Source: Youngiibacter fragilis 232.1 (GTDB lineage: Bacteria; Bacillota; Clostridia; Clostridiales; Clostridiaceae). Taken from it: a stretch of DNA of 64,000 nucleotides. Made by a program: the position numbers and the translations under genes. The stretch's first letter is position 1; each line of letters opens with the position of its first letter. The stretch lies in assembly GCF_000495435.3 (NCBI RefSeq), contig NZ_AXUN02000198.1, positions 1 to 64,000 on the forward strand, in the 5' to 3' direction. Shown piece after piece: positions 7,811 through 18,566 of this stretch. Under the pieces are notes generated by a model. That model saw only the letters and a list, made by a program, of their open reading frames with translations, was not told the origin of the DNA and did no database searches.

Positions 7811-9296
7811 AATAATCACTATAGCGGCCTGTACCCTCATGCTCTTCGGCTGCTCCCTTGGCATCTCCGGAAATGAGAGGGTGGTGCATGCCCCTGAACC
7901 AGCGAAGATTGAGATAGAAGGAAGCTACAGCTACCTGTCAGTGGTTCCGCTGGAAGGTACAGCTGAAATAAACGAAGCTGACTACAGGAACCTGACTGCC
8001 TACTTCGATACCACGGAGGCAAGGGTAGGAAGTGAAACCGTTAAGCTTCCTGAATACAAGGTGAAGCTTGTCAAGGTGTTCGATTTCCTGCTCAACAGGT
8101 ACAGGCTGAACCCATCAAGGCTCAACCTCAAGGACGGGGAGATGGAGGTATACGACATAAGCACCGAGAACAAGTCATTCTATCAGGTGTTCAGCCTTGA
8201 GAAGGACATGATAGGGATCATACAGGGAAAGAACTTCATCAAGCTTGTGAGGAGCGGGGATGCCGCTCCGACGAACCAAAAGTCTACAGGAGCCGCTCCG
8301 GAAATGGGACTGGCATTTGATTCATCAAGCAAGGTCATCTCATACCAGCCTAAGGCAGGAGTCCTCATCGGGCTCAGGTCAGCGCGGACAGAGGATGAAG
8401 GCTCATCCTACAGGACTTTGTGGATATACAGCACCGGTGAGTACCAGAACGCTTATGAGGTAGAGGGCATACTATTCCCGAGAAGGGAGTTCATGCTCCT
8501 TTCAGTCGCAAGGTACAAGGATGACGACAAGGTATTTGAGTCACTTCTCATAAAACCGGCGGGCAGGCAGGTGATAACTGAAAATGATCTGGGAACGCTG
8601 GCAATAACGGCTGAGAGATACATAGACGTAGGCTTCGTCGGAAATGACTATATAGGGATCTCCCAGGGTACAGGCATTACAGGCCGTGACAATAGCCTTC
8701 CCTATCAGAAGATACTGGCAGTTGACAATTATGCGGAGTACAAGGGTGTCAACATAACTGAGATCGCAGGGGAGGAAGGCATGGAAGCCCTTATACGCTC
8801 GTATGAGAGCGAAAGCATAAGGGATAGCTCGCTGCAGGCTCTGGGCGGAAGCATCGGAAACCTGGCTGAAAGCCTGGCCATGGTAAGGAAGAACGGTCAC
8901 TGGGTCCTTACTGCAAGGCTGAATTCGGCGAAGGAGCCCGCAAAGGACTATGCAGACATTGCAGTGTCACTTATTCCCCCTGCAAAGCTCATTACATACG
9001 ATGAGCTGCAGGTATCATGGAGCCGTATCAAGGAAATGGTACCGGAAGCCAAGGATGTAATCAGTGCTCCGGGAAATGCGTTCGTTATCGTAAGGACGCC
9101 AAGATATCTAATCATGTTCCTGTATGACGAGTACATGAACCTCTCAGCGAAGCCGGTAATGACCATTGCAGTGGATGAGGATGAGGAGATGATCATGGCT
9201 GAGTGGGCAAGGGGAGATTTCGTTGACAGGTGGACTGAGACAGCATCCTCAGCGGGTGTCAAGTTACAGCCAGAGGTAAGTGTCAAAGACAATTGA
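7794..9296 (+). CDS. Lipoprotein coupled to the two-component system
   Basis: The 500-residue protein has a lipoprotein signal (MKRTIRIITIAACTLMLFGCS; the lipobox Cys is near residue 20). The mature part is soluble, with repeated beta-rich segments, and is not a family I recognise. GGGAGTGG precedes the ATG. The gene starts inside the kinase gene, so the protein may bind or tune the kinase's extracellular sensor, in the manner of YycH or other accessory lipoproteins. That role is inferred from position only. Confidence 0.8.
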   Translation: MKRTIRIITIAACTLMLFGCSLGISGNERVVHAPEPAKIEIEGSYSYLSVVPLEGTAEINEADYRNLTAYFDTTEARVGSETVKLPEYKVKLVKVFDFLLNRYRLNPSRLNLKDGEMEVYDISTENKSFYQVFSLEKDMIGIIQGKNFIKLVRSGDAAPTNQKSTGAAPEMGLAFDSSSKVISYQPKAGVLIGLRSARTEDEGSSYRTLWIYSTGEYQNAYEVEGILFPRREFMLLSVARYKDDDKVFESLLIKPAGRQVITENDLGTLAITAERYIDVGFVGNDYIGISQGTGITGRDNSLPYQKILAVDNYAEYKGVNITEIAGEEGMEALIRSYESESIRDSSLQALGGSIGNLAESLAMVRKNGHWVLTARLNSAKEPAKDYADIAVSLIPPAKLITYDELQVSWSRIKEMVPEAKDVISAPGNAFVIVRTPRYLIMFLYDEYMNLSAKPVMTIAVDEDEEMIMAEWARGDFVDRWTETASSAGVKLQPEVSVKDN

Positions 9297-9409
9297 AAAA
9301 AGGCTTAAATATTGATGAATGCGATTGAAGAACTGCATTAGATGCTATACTTGAATAAGAGACCGCATGACAGGCGGAAATATAAAAATATCGGATTTGG
9401 TGGTAGTAT

Positions 9410-10327
9410 ATGAGTCCCGTTAAGCATTTGTTCATAGTAAACCCGGCTGCCGGAAACGGAATAGCACTGAGGATGGCAAGGACCATCGGCAAGCTCTTCA
9501 GGGAGCTTAAGCAGAAGTACAAGGATATTGACTACGAGATAGTCTTCACGAGATACGAAGGCCATGCGACCGAAATCGCCAGGGACTTTTCGTCAACAGG
9601 CGACTACCGAATTTACGCCGTCGGCGGAGACGGTACACTTAACGAGGTCCTTAATGGTATGGTCGGGACAGGCTCAACGCTTGCCTGCATCCCCGGAGGA
9701 TCCGGGAATGACTTCATAAAGTCAGTGGTCAAGAAGTTCGACAGGAGGAGGATCCTCCTCGACACGATCCTCGGGACTGAAAAGGAAGTCGACCTGGGAA
9801 TGGCTGACGACAGGTATTTCCTTAACATCGCATCCCTGGGCTTTGACGCCAATGTGGTTAAGAATGCGGAAAAATACAAGACAGGTCCGATTGTCCCGAA
9901 CAAGGTCTCGTATCTTCTCAGCGTAATTTCCACGGCAATGGACATCAAGCCTGAGAAGGTCAGGATAATCGCAGACGATGAGGTGTTTGACGAGGAAGTG
10001 TTCATGGTCGCAGTGGCAAATGGAAAGTACTACGGCGGGGGCATAAAGATAGCGCCCCTTGCTGAAATCGACGACGGGCTGCTCGAAGTGCTCATCGTTA
10101 CCGACATTGACAGGGCCAAGGTAATGAAGTTCCTGCCGAAGGCAATAGCCGGCAAGCACATGGGACTTGAGGAGCTTCAGTACAGAAGGTGCAAAAGAGT
10201 CGAAATCATTGCTGAGGAGCCTGTATACATCAATGTTGACGGGGAGCTCGCTGCAAGGAAGCAGGTCGTTTTCTCCATCGCCGACAAGAAGGTAAAGATG
10301 GTATTCCCCAGGGAATCCGAAGAATAG
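9410..10327 (+). CDS. Diacylglycerol kinase-type lipid kinase (YegS/DgkB family)
   Basis: The 305-residue protein contains the DAGK catalytic signature: an N-terminal FIVNPAAGNG, then VGGDGTLNEVLNGM and IPGGSGNDF. It should phosphorylate diacylglycerol or a related lipid using ATP at the membrane inner face, recycling diacylglycerol formed during lipoteichoic-acid or wall-polymer synthesis. The length fits soluble DgkB/YegS enzymes. Start ATG lies 113 bp after the lipoprotein gene; a weak TTGAAG / TATACT pair lies in that gap. A hairpin with a T9 run 110 bp downstream probably ends the transcript. Confidence 0.88.
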   Translation: MSPVKHLFIVNPAAGNGIALRMARTIGKLFRELKQKYKDIDYEIVFTRYEGHATEIARDFSSTGDYRIYAVGGDGTLNEVLNGMVGTGSTLACIPGGSGNDFIKSVVKKFDRRRILLDTILGTEKEVDLGMADDRYFLNIASLGFDANVVKNAEKYKTGPIVPNKVSYLLSVISTAMDIKPEKVRIIADDEVFDEEVFMVAVANGKYYGGGIKIAPLAEIDDGLLEVLIVTDIDRAKVMKFLPKAIAGKHMGLEELQYRRCKRVEIIAEEPVYINVDGELAARKQVVFSIADKKVKMVFPRESEE

Positions 10328-10436
10328 GCTAAGCGGAATGTATTTAATAGTATAGTATTTCAACAGTTATACAATGTATCGTTATTTAAGAGTCGAAGTA
10401 ATTGATAGCACCTCCTTTGAAACAATAAGAAGTATG

Positions 10437-10480
10437 AAAGCTCGGAAGTTGCAACAAGGCAATTTTTGGGCTTTTTTTTT
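10437..10480 (+). terminator. Terminator after the lipid kinase gene
   Basis: AAAGCTC (10437-10443) pairs with GGGCTTT (10468-10474, one G-T pair) around an inner TTGC/GCAA stem, followed by a run of T. It probably ends the deacetylase-to-lipid-kinase transcript. Confidence 0.55.
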
Positions 10481-10931
10481 ACATGTTTTTGTGAGTAAAA
10501 ACTGCCTTTAATCAACTTGAATCAAGGTTTCCTGCTACTAACAAAATGCCAACCACCACCGGGTTTTCCTAACAAGAGTTTTGGCTCAAGCTTATGTATT
10601 TTTGATGATAGTTAAATGTATTTGTCTATGCTTTTGATTCAACAATGAATTTTTGGCTTGTGTGAATACCTACATGTTGTGGGATCATAAATGACATTGT
10701 TGTTGAGTTGGAGCAAATATGATAACATAGGCGTACAAATCGGAATCCAGCCTTGTATATTTAGTTGAATTTTACGATTCCACTGTAAGCGCATATGGAG
10801 ATAAAAAAGTATTTTCACTTGGTTACTTACTATTACTAATCCGCTGAAATAATCTGGATGCCTTAAGTTGTTGCCTGAAGTTATACAATTGGTAAGCTCA
10901 CAGCTTTTATTTCGAGGGAGGGTCAGACAGT
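10481..10931. other. AT-rich intergenic stretch at the edge of the beta-glucoside island
   Basis: About 450 bp hold no open frame with protein-like character. The sequence is clearly AT-richer than the preceding genes and matches the composition of the following RpiR-PTS genes. No confident promoter could be placed, although one must serve the RpiR gene. It may be the left junction of an acquired segment. Confidence 0.5.
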
Positions 10932-11861
10932 ATGTACTTATTCCAGCTGATTACGGAGACTTCTCTTAAGTACAAGGATGCAAGGAAAACCATAGCAGAA
11001 TTCATACTACAGGAAAAAAATGATTTGACGTATTATTCCATGAAGGAAATTGCTGACCTTACTTTTACTTCCAAGCCAACACTGGTGCGATTTGCGAAAG
11101 CATTGGGATTTTCCGGATGGCGGGAGTTCATGGTAGCATTTTTGGATGAACTGCATCAACAGGAAAGCCATTATGCAGGCATTGATTCCAACCTTCCGTT
11201 TAAAGAGGATGATTCCACTTCTGATATTATCAGGAAAATAAGCGAACTGGAGATTGAGAGTATACATGAAACTACTGACCTAATGGAGGTACCTACATTA
11301 GAGCTGGCAGTTAAGCGGTTGCTTTCAGCAAACCGGATCGCATTGTTTGGAATCAGCCCCAATACATTAGTGGGGGAGCTGTTCAGGCGGAAAATGCAGT
11401 CAATTGGAAAGATAGTCAATATCCCGATGATTGATGAAGGCGGTACATTTTCTCACTCACTAGGTCCGAATGATTGTGCTATCATATTATCATATTCGGG
11501 TAATAATGAATCACGGGAGCCTATGTCTTTTATCAGGATTTTGAAAGAGAATGAGGTCCCTCTTATTGGTATCACAAGCGGTGGGAAAAATTATATCAGG
11601 GAAAATATAGATTGTGTGTTTACCATATCGTCACGAGAACGACTTTATAGCAAAATTTCCAATTTTTCAACAGAAGTATCAGTTTTGAGCATATTCAACA
11701 TTATTTTTTCACTGTTGTTTTGCGAAAACTATCAAAAGAATCTGGAATACAAGATAAAAGCATCTAGAAAGCTTGAGTATAGAAGAAATGCTGACTTGAA
11801 TGAAATGAGAGAGGATTCATCGGAGAATAAACCTGTTGAAAAGCCGGTAAAAAAACTGTAG
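10932..11861 (+). CDS. RpiR/MurR-family transcriptional regulator
   Basis: The 309-residue protein has the family layout: an N-terminal HTH_6 domain (ADLTFTSKPTLVRFAKALGFSGWREF is the recognition region) and a C-terminal SIS sugar-phosphate-binding domain from about residue 120 (RIALFGISPNTLVGELFRRKM; LSYSGNNESREPMSFI). SIS domains sense sugar phosphates; here the likely ligand is a phosphorylated beta-glucoside or glucose 6-phosphate. GGGAGGG precedes the ATG. It has its own terminator and lies directly before the EIIBC gene, so it is the probable local regulator of the beta-glucoside genes. Composition is AT-rich like the rest of the island. Confidence 0.9.
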   Translation: MYLFQLITETSLKYKDARKTIAEFILQEKNDLTYYSMKEIADLTFTSKPTLVRFAKALGFSGWREFMVAFLDELHQQESHYAGIDSNLPFKEDDSTSDIIRKISELEIESIHETTDLMEVPTLELAVKRLLSANRIALFGISPNTLVGELFRRKMQSIGKIVNIPMIDEGGTFSHSLGPNDCAIILSYSGNNESREPMSFIRILKENEVPLIGITSGGKNYIRENIDCVFTISSRERLYSKISNFSTEVSVLSIFNIIFSLLFCENYQKNLEYKIKASRKLEYRRNADLNEMREDSSENKPVEKPVKKL

Positions 11862-11927
11862 GAAGAAAAAGGCAGTACTAATTCGCTTCAAGTATGACTT
11901 AAGATTTGAGATGCCAACTAAAGTGAA

Positions 11928-11971
11928 GAAGCCTGTATTTATTGGGTCAGCCAATAAAGCAGGCTTCTTTT
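11928..11971 (+). terminator. Terminator after the RpiR gene
   Basis: Arms GAAGCCTG/CAGGCTTC and TTTATTGG/CCAATAAA stack with a small asymmetric bulge, a GTCAG loop and a TTTT tail. This separates the regulator transcript from the PTS genes. The promoter for EIIBC should therefore lie within 11972-12249, but I could not place it with confidence. Confidence 0.8.
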
Positions 11972-12249
11972 ATTGCCATGAAACGTGATTTCATCTATTG
12001 TCTTTTAAACGTATTCTTATGTGAAATAACTCGTAACAAATCCCATCGACTTACAATTTGTAAAAATGCTATGATTCTGTTGTGGATTATCAAGCCAACC
12101 TAAAAAGTTCAAGAATATTTTTGCGCAGATAGTCCCATACAGAAGAACACAGGAACGTACCGGTGCACATGTACGTAAGTGTTATAGCCCGAATACCAAG
12201 ACAAGCCAGTCATAATACATGCTGTAGATACTCAAGAGGAGGATTACTT

Positions 12250-13680
12250 GTGAGCAAAAAATATGAAGGATTAGCAAAAGGGATAGTTGATAAAATTGGT
12301 GGAATAGAGAATATTGAATCAATGCATCACTGTCAGACACGCATAAGATTCAAACTTCATGATGACATTAAAGCAGATCAGGAAGCACTATCTCAAATGG
12401 AAGGTGTACCCAAGGTTTTCATAAAAGGAGGCATGCTTCAGGTTGTGATAGGTATGCATGTTGCCGAGGTTTACGAGGAAGTTGAGAAAATAGTTGGGCC
12501 AAAAGAAAATCAGTCAGAGAATGCTGAAAGAATCCATTCAGAGGGAAAAGAAAAGAAAAAAGCCTTTGATGTTCTGGCTGACTTTGTTTCCAGCATATTC
12601 TCACCTATAGTACCTGCTCTTGCCGGAGCCGGTATGGTGAAGGCACTGCTTGCTCTTCTGGTGGTTTTCAAGCTTGTACAAACAACAGACCAGAGCTACG
12701 TAATAATAAATATGATTGGGGATGCGACCTTTGCCTTTTTACCTATGCTTCTTGCATTTACAACCGCACAAAAACTTAAAACCAATCCTTTCCTTGCGAC
12801 TGTCGTAGCTGGAATTATGTGTCATGCCACATGGGGTGGCTTGGTTGCGGCAAAAGTTCCGGTGAATCTATTTGGTATTATTCCGTTATTTCTTGTTCGC
12901 TATACCGGGTCGGTTATCCCAATAGTACTGGTTGTACTCGTTCAGGCTCCGATTGAAAGGTTTCTGAATAGGGTTGTACCGAAAGCTATACGACTGGTCA
13001 TTGTACCAATGGTTCTCTTCCTGATTATGGGTGTTCTCGCATTGTCGATAATTGGACCTCTTGGAGACTATGTTGGAAACATTATGACAGTTATATTTAC
13101 CTGGTTGAGTATTAACGTTAGCTGGGCACCACCATTGTTCATGGGCGGTTTGTATTCACTGCTAGTTATATTCGGCTTGCATCACGGCCTTGCACCGCTT
13201 GGTACCATGCAGCTCGCTCAAATGGGTTACGATGCTATCTTCGGGCCTGGTGTGCTCGTAGCAAATATCGGCCAAGGTACTGCGTCATTGGTAGTAGGAC
13301 TGCTTTCTAAGGACAGCAAGACAAAGCAGATAGGCACTTCTGCAGGTATTACAGGTTTGATGGGAATTACTGAACCAGCTTTATACGGGCTTAATGTCCC
13401 GAAGAAGTACCCATTGATTGCAGGTTTGGTTGGAGGTGCATTTGGTGGATTGTTCGCAGGCGTTACCCAAACCCATCGCTTTGCTACAGGTTCATCAGGC
13501 CTTCCTGCAGCAGTAATGTATATTGGTGACAATACTATGAGGTATTTCTATCAGATTTTAATTGCAATCGCCATAACCATTTCTGTGAGTGCAATTCTTA
13601 CCTTTGTCCTATTTAAGAGGTTTGAAAAGGATACGGAACTAAATGCTCCTGCTGCAACAGAATTACTACAGGATGTTTAA
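12250..13680 (+). CDS. PTS beta-glucoside-type EIIBC permease
   Basis: I take the GTG at 12250 because AGAGGAGG lies 7-8 nt before it; the upstream in-frame ATG at 12163 has no RBS and would add a non-conserved 29-residue tail. The 476-residue product starts with an EIIB domain with phospho-accepting Cys28 in HHCQTRIRF, then a linker and a glucose-superfamily EIIC membrane domain with about ten hydrophobic segments, including GLHHGLAPLG and GITEPALYG signatures. The EIIA domain found at the C-terminus of BglF-like proteins is absent and is supplied by the gene at 15588. It imports and phosphorylates a beta-glucoside such as cellobiose or an aryl-glucoside. Confidence 0.9.
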   Translation: MSKKYEGLAKGIVDKIGGIENIESMHHCQTRIRFKLHDDIKADQEALSQMEGVPKVFIKGGMLQVVIGMHVAEVYEEVEKIVGPKENQSENAERIHSEGKEKKKAFDVLADFVSSIFSPIVPALAGAGMVKALLALLVVFKLVQTTDQSYVIINMIGDATFAFLPMLLAFTTAQKLKTNPFLATVVAGIMCHATWGGLVAAKVPVNLFGIIPLFLVRYTGSVIPIVLVVLVQAPIERFLNRVVPKAIRLVIVPMVLFLIMGVLALSIIGPLGDYVGNIMTVIFTWLSINVSWAPPLFMGGLYSLLVIFGLHHGLAPLGTMQLAQMGYDAIFGPGVLVANIGQGTASLVVGLLSKDSKTKQIGTSAGITGLMGITEPALYGLNVPKKYPLIAGLVGGAFGGLFAGVTQTHRFATGSSGLPAAVMYIGDNTMRYFYQILIAIAITISVSAILTFVLFKRFEKDTELNAPAATELLQDV

Positions 13681-15586
<1,906 letters not shown>

Positions 15587-15587
15587 G

Positions 15588-16112
15588 ATGGGTTTTTTTG
15601 ATAAACTGAGGGGAAATAATAATAAAACCAAGATTAATAAACTGGATCCGGTAAAACTCGAGAAAAATACAGTTTATGCTCCTGTTGCTGGAGAACTTAT
15701 TTCATTGGCGGACTTTCCCGATGAGACCTTTAGTGAAGGGATTTTGGGTCAGGGTTGCGGTATTCGTCCTAGTGAAGAATTAGTTAAGGCTCCATTCGAT
15801 GGAGAGGTGGTTGCTCTTCTAAAGTCATACCACGCTTTGGGACTCCGCAGCAATAATGGCATTGAACTACTGATTCATGTAGGTGTGGATACTGTCACCA
15901 TGGAAGGCAGGGGATTCACTCCATTCGTGAAAATTGGTGATAAAATTGCGATGGGACAGGATCTTTTAAGATTCAGCATGAGTGAAATTCATGCAGCTGG
16001 CTTTGATGCTTCAGTTGCAGTTGTTGTGACTAATTCTGATGCTTTCAAAACCATAGAAGCCAAAGAATCGTCTATGGTAGGCTTTGGTGAGCCTATACTA
16101 AAATTGGAGTAA
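15588..16112 (+). CDS. PTS EIIA component for the beta-glucoside system
   Basis: The 174-residue protein is an EIIA-Glc domain preceded by a basic 25-residue leader (MGFFDKLRGNNNKTK). VYAPVAGELISLADFPDETFSEGILG is the family signature. His82 (YHALG) and phospho-site His97 (LIHVGVDTV) are both present, followed by EGRGF. It completes the EIIBC encoded at 12250, which lacks its own IIA. The AAGGAGGAG RBS overlaps the end of the glucosidase gene. A terminator about 90 bp downstream ends the operon. Confidence 0.92.
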   Translation: MGFFDKLRGNNNKTKINKLDPVKLEKNTVYAPVAGELISLADFPDETFSEGILGQGCGIRPSEELVKAPFDGEVVALLKSYHALGLRSNNGIELLIHVGVDTVTMEGRGFTPFVKIGDKIAMGQDLLRFSMSEIHAAGFDASVAVVVTNSDAFKTIEAKESSMVGFGEPILKLE

Positions 16113-16200
16113 GAAAATTGCAATAGTCAGGAAATAATGTCATTTATCCTATGCATATATACTGATGGTATGTATAGTTAGCAAATATTAGCATTTTGAG

Positions 16201-16237
16201 GCGGTAAACACTTTTTTTAACAGGTGACCGCTTTTTT
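16201..16237 (+). terminator. Terminator of the beta-glucoside operon
   Basis: GCGGT (16201-16205) pairs with ACCGC (16227-16231), with an inner CAC/GTG pairing, then seven T residues. It also marks the return from the AT-rich island to the AGG-rich host-like composition. Confidence 0.65.
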
Positions 16238-16319
16238 TGCGTATTTTTTGGTCGATTTGGTTTTTGTTAACGATTTTGTGGTTAAATATATACATAAGAC
16301 TATCGTGGAGGTAGGAAAA

Positions 16320-16781
16320 GTGAAGGTCAAGAAGAATGCAAACAAGGCTGGAAGGACAATAGGAAGAGCCTTGAGCGCAACGGTGGAGTTCACCGGCGAC
16401 GCCATTGGGCTTGCAGCGCTCAGGATGGACAAGAAGGAGCTGGCTTACAAGGCCATTACAGGCTCAAGGACAGTTGGGGAGGAAGGCAGGAAATTCATAG
16501 AGACCACCTTCAATGCTGCAGGTGAGCTCCTGGAGGAAGCTGTTTCGGAAATCGACGTAGAGGACCTCAAGGAAAAGGTCGGCAAGGCAAAGGAGAGTGT
16601 GAGCCATATCACCATAGACATCAAAGATGCTATAATGGAGAAGGCAGGGGCATTATCAAGGACCGAGACGAGGATCTACGGAGATTCAAGCCATTTCTAC
16701 GGCGAGAATGACAAGATCGAGCCTGAAGGCGAGGAAGAAGCCGGAGGCATAAGGTTTGAGCTCGGAAGGGATGACGACTGA
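16320..16781 (+). CDS. Small helical protein of unknown function
   Basis: I choose the GTG at 16320 because GGAGG lies 8 nt upstream; the longer in-frame ORF from 16224 would overlap the preceding terminator. The 153-residue product is charged and predicted mostly helical, with no signal peptide, membrane segment or Cys. The first third is basic (KVKKNANKAGRTIGRAL) and the end is very acidic (EPEGEEEAGG...GRDDD). Segments such as AGELLEEAVSEI and KVGKAKESVSHI look amphipathic, in the manner of structural or phasin-like proteins. I do not recognise the family. Confidence 0.7.
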   Translation: MKVKKNANKAGRTIGRALSATVEFTGDAIGLAALRMDKKELAYKAITGSRTVGEEGRKFIETTFNAAGELLEEAVSEIDVEDLKEKVGKAKESVSHITIDIKDAIMEKAGALSRTETRIYGDSSHFYGENDKIEPEGEEEAGGIRFELGRDDD

Positions 16782-16835
16782 TCATTTGTTATCTATAAGC
16801 AATATAGATATCCCAAAACCAAGGAGGTAATGTAA

Positions 16836-17768
<933 letters not shown>

Positions 17769-17781
17769 AAATGAGTCATAA

Positions 17782-17811
17782 AAAAAACTTCCGCTTTTGC
17801 GGAAGTTTTTT
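17782..17811. terminator. Bidirectional terminator between convergent genes
   Basis: AAAAAACTTCCGC (17782-17794) pairs perfectly with 17799-17811 around a TTTT loop, giving T-runs on both strands. It serves the aldolase gene (plus) and the membrane-protein gene that ends at 17814 (minus). Confidence 0.92.
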
Positions 17812-17813
17812 AG

Positions 17814-18374
17814 TTACTGGCTCTTCTTGTCCTTTTCGCTGTCCCTTGGCCTGTAGGTGGAATCCTTATACTCAACCGGCTTCTTTGCGATGAGGTAAAT
17901 ACCAGCCATTATCACGGCAAGTGATGTCAGGGAGCCTGCCGTAAGCCACACAGGAAGCTCACCTGTGTACCTGCTTATACCAAGGAGGACACCTATAAGT
18001 ATGAGAGCGAGTGAGACGACAAGGATGCCCCTGTCCCTGGGCTTTGCCACATAGAACTGTAGAAGCGCGGCGCCTGTAACAGCGATCATTACAGGTCCTG
18101 TCATGCCTGGAATGATGTCGAGGAACTCCTTCAGCAGAAGGAACGTTCCCATGCCTGTCAGTATGCCTCCGGGGATCAGGACACCGGGGTCTCTGCCCTT
18201 CAGCCTGTCTCCTGCGAAGTAGTCAATCTCCATGAAGAGTCCCGGCAGAAGTATGAACAGCGGCCAGAGGTTCCTTACCCCGAAAAATCCATTGAGGAAA
18301 ACTGAGTTGTAGAATGCCGCGCTTCCGACTATCACGAGGATCAATCCTATATAGTAATTCGACTTGTTTTTCAT
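17814..18374 (-). CDS. Small integral membrane protein (LiaF/DUF5668-like helices)
   Basis: The ATG at 18374 has a G-rich Shine-Dalgarno (GGGGG) just upstream; the longer frame to 18473 adds a non-hydrophobic leader and lacks an RBS. The 186-residue protein has about six hydrophobic segments in hairpin pairs of the type IGLILVIVGSAAFYNSVF...LWPLFILLPGLFM, resembling the membrane part of LiaI/LiaF-like proteins, and a charged C-terminal tail (YRPRDSEKDKKSQ). Such proteins are linked to envelope-stress sensing, but no soluble LiaF domain is present. Function is uncertain. Confidence 0.75.
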   Translation of the reverse strand: MKNKSNYYIGLILVIVGSAAFYNSVFLNGFFGVRNLWPLFILLPGLFMEIDYFAGDRLKGRDPGVLIPGGILTGMGTFLLLKEFLDIIPGMTGPVMIAVTGAALLQFYVAKPRDRGILVVSLALILIGVLLGISRYTGELPVWLTAGSLTSLAVIMAGIYLIAKKPVEYKDSTYRPRDSEKDKKSQ

Positions 18375-18506
18375 TTCATTACCCCCCTGATGCAATCGCA
18401 TCCTTTCATGACTACATTCTATCAGTCCCGTTTTGAACAGGGTGGTTTTTAATTGAAATTTAACTGAAGTCATGAGTGTTTTGGATATCGCCGCTCCTGT
18501 AAAGCT

Positions 18507-18535
18507 TTTACATGTCCCTGCAGATGGATTACAAT
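18507..18535 (+). promoter_or_regulatory. Sigma-A-type promoter of the hut operon
   Basis: TTTACA (18507-18512), a 17-bp spacer and TACAAT (18530-18535) lie about 30 bp before the hutU start. No obvious operator or terminator was seen between the promoter and hutU. Confidence 0.65.
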
Positions 18536-18566
18536 GGTATTAGCGAATATTTAAGAGGTGTATCAT

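Noticed and set aside
12163-12249. 29-codon N-terminal extension of the EIIBC gene
   Set aside because: No RBS before the ATG; AGAGGAGG and GTG at 12250 match the family start.
16224-16319. Upstream extension of the small helical protein
   Set aside because: It overlaps the terminator of the beta-glucoside operon; GTG 16320 with GGAGG is better.
18375-18473. 33-codon extension of the membrane protein
   Set aside because: No RBS and atypical charge before the first membrane segment; the ATG at 18374 fits.
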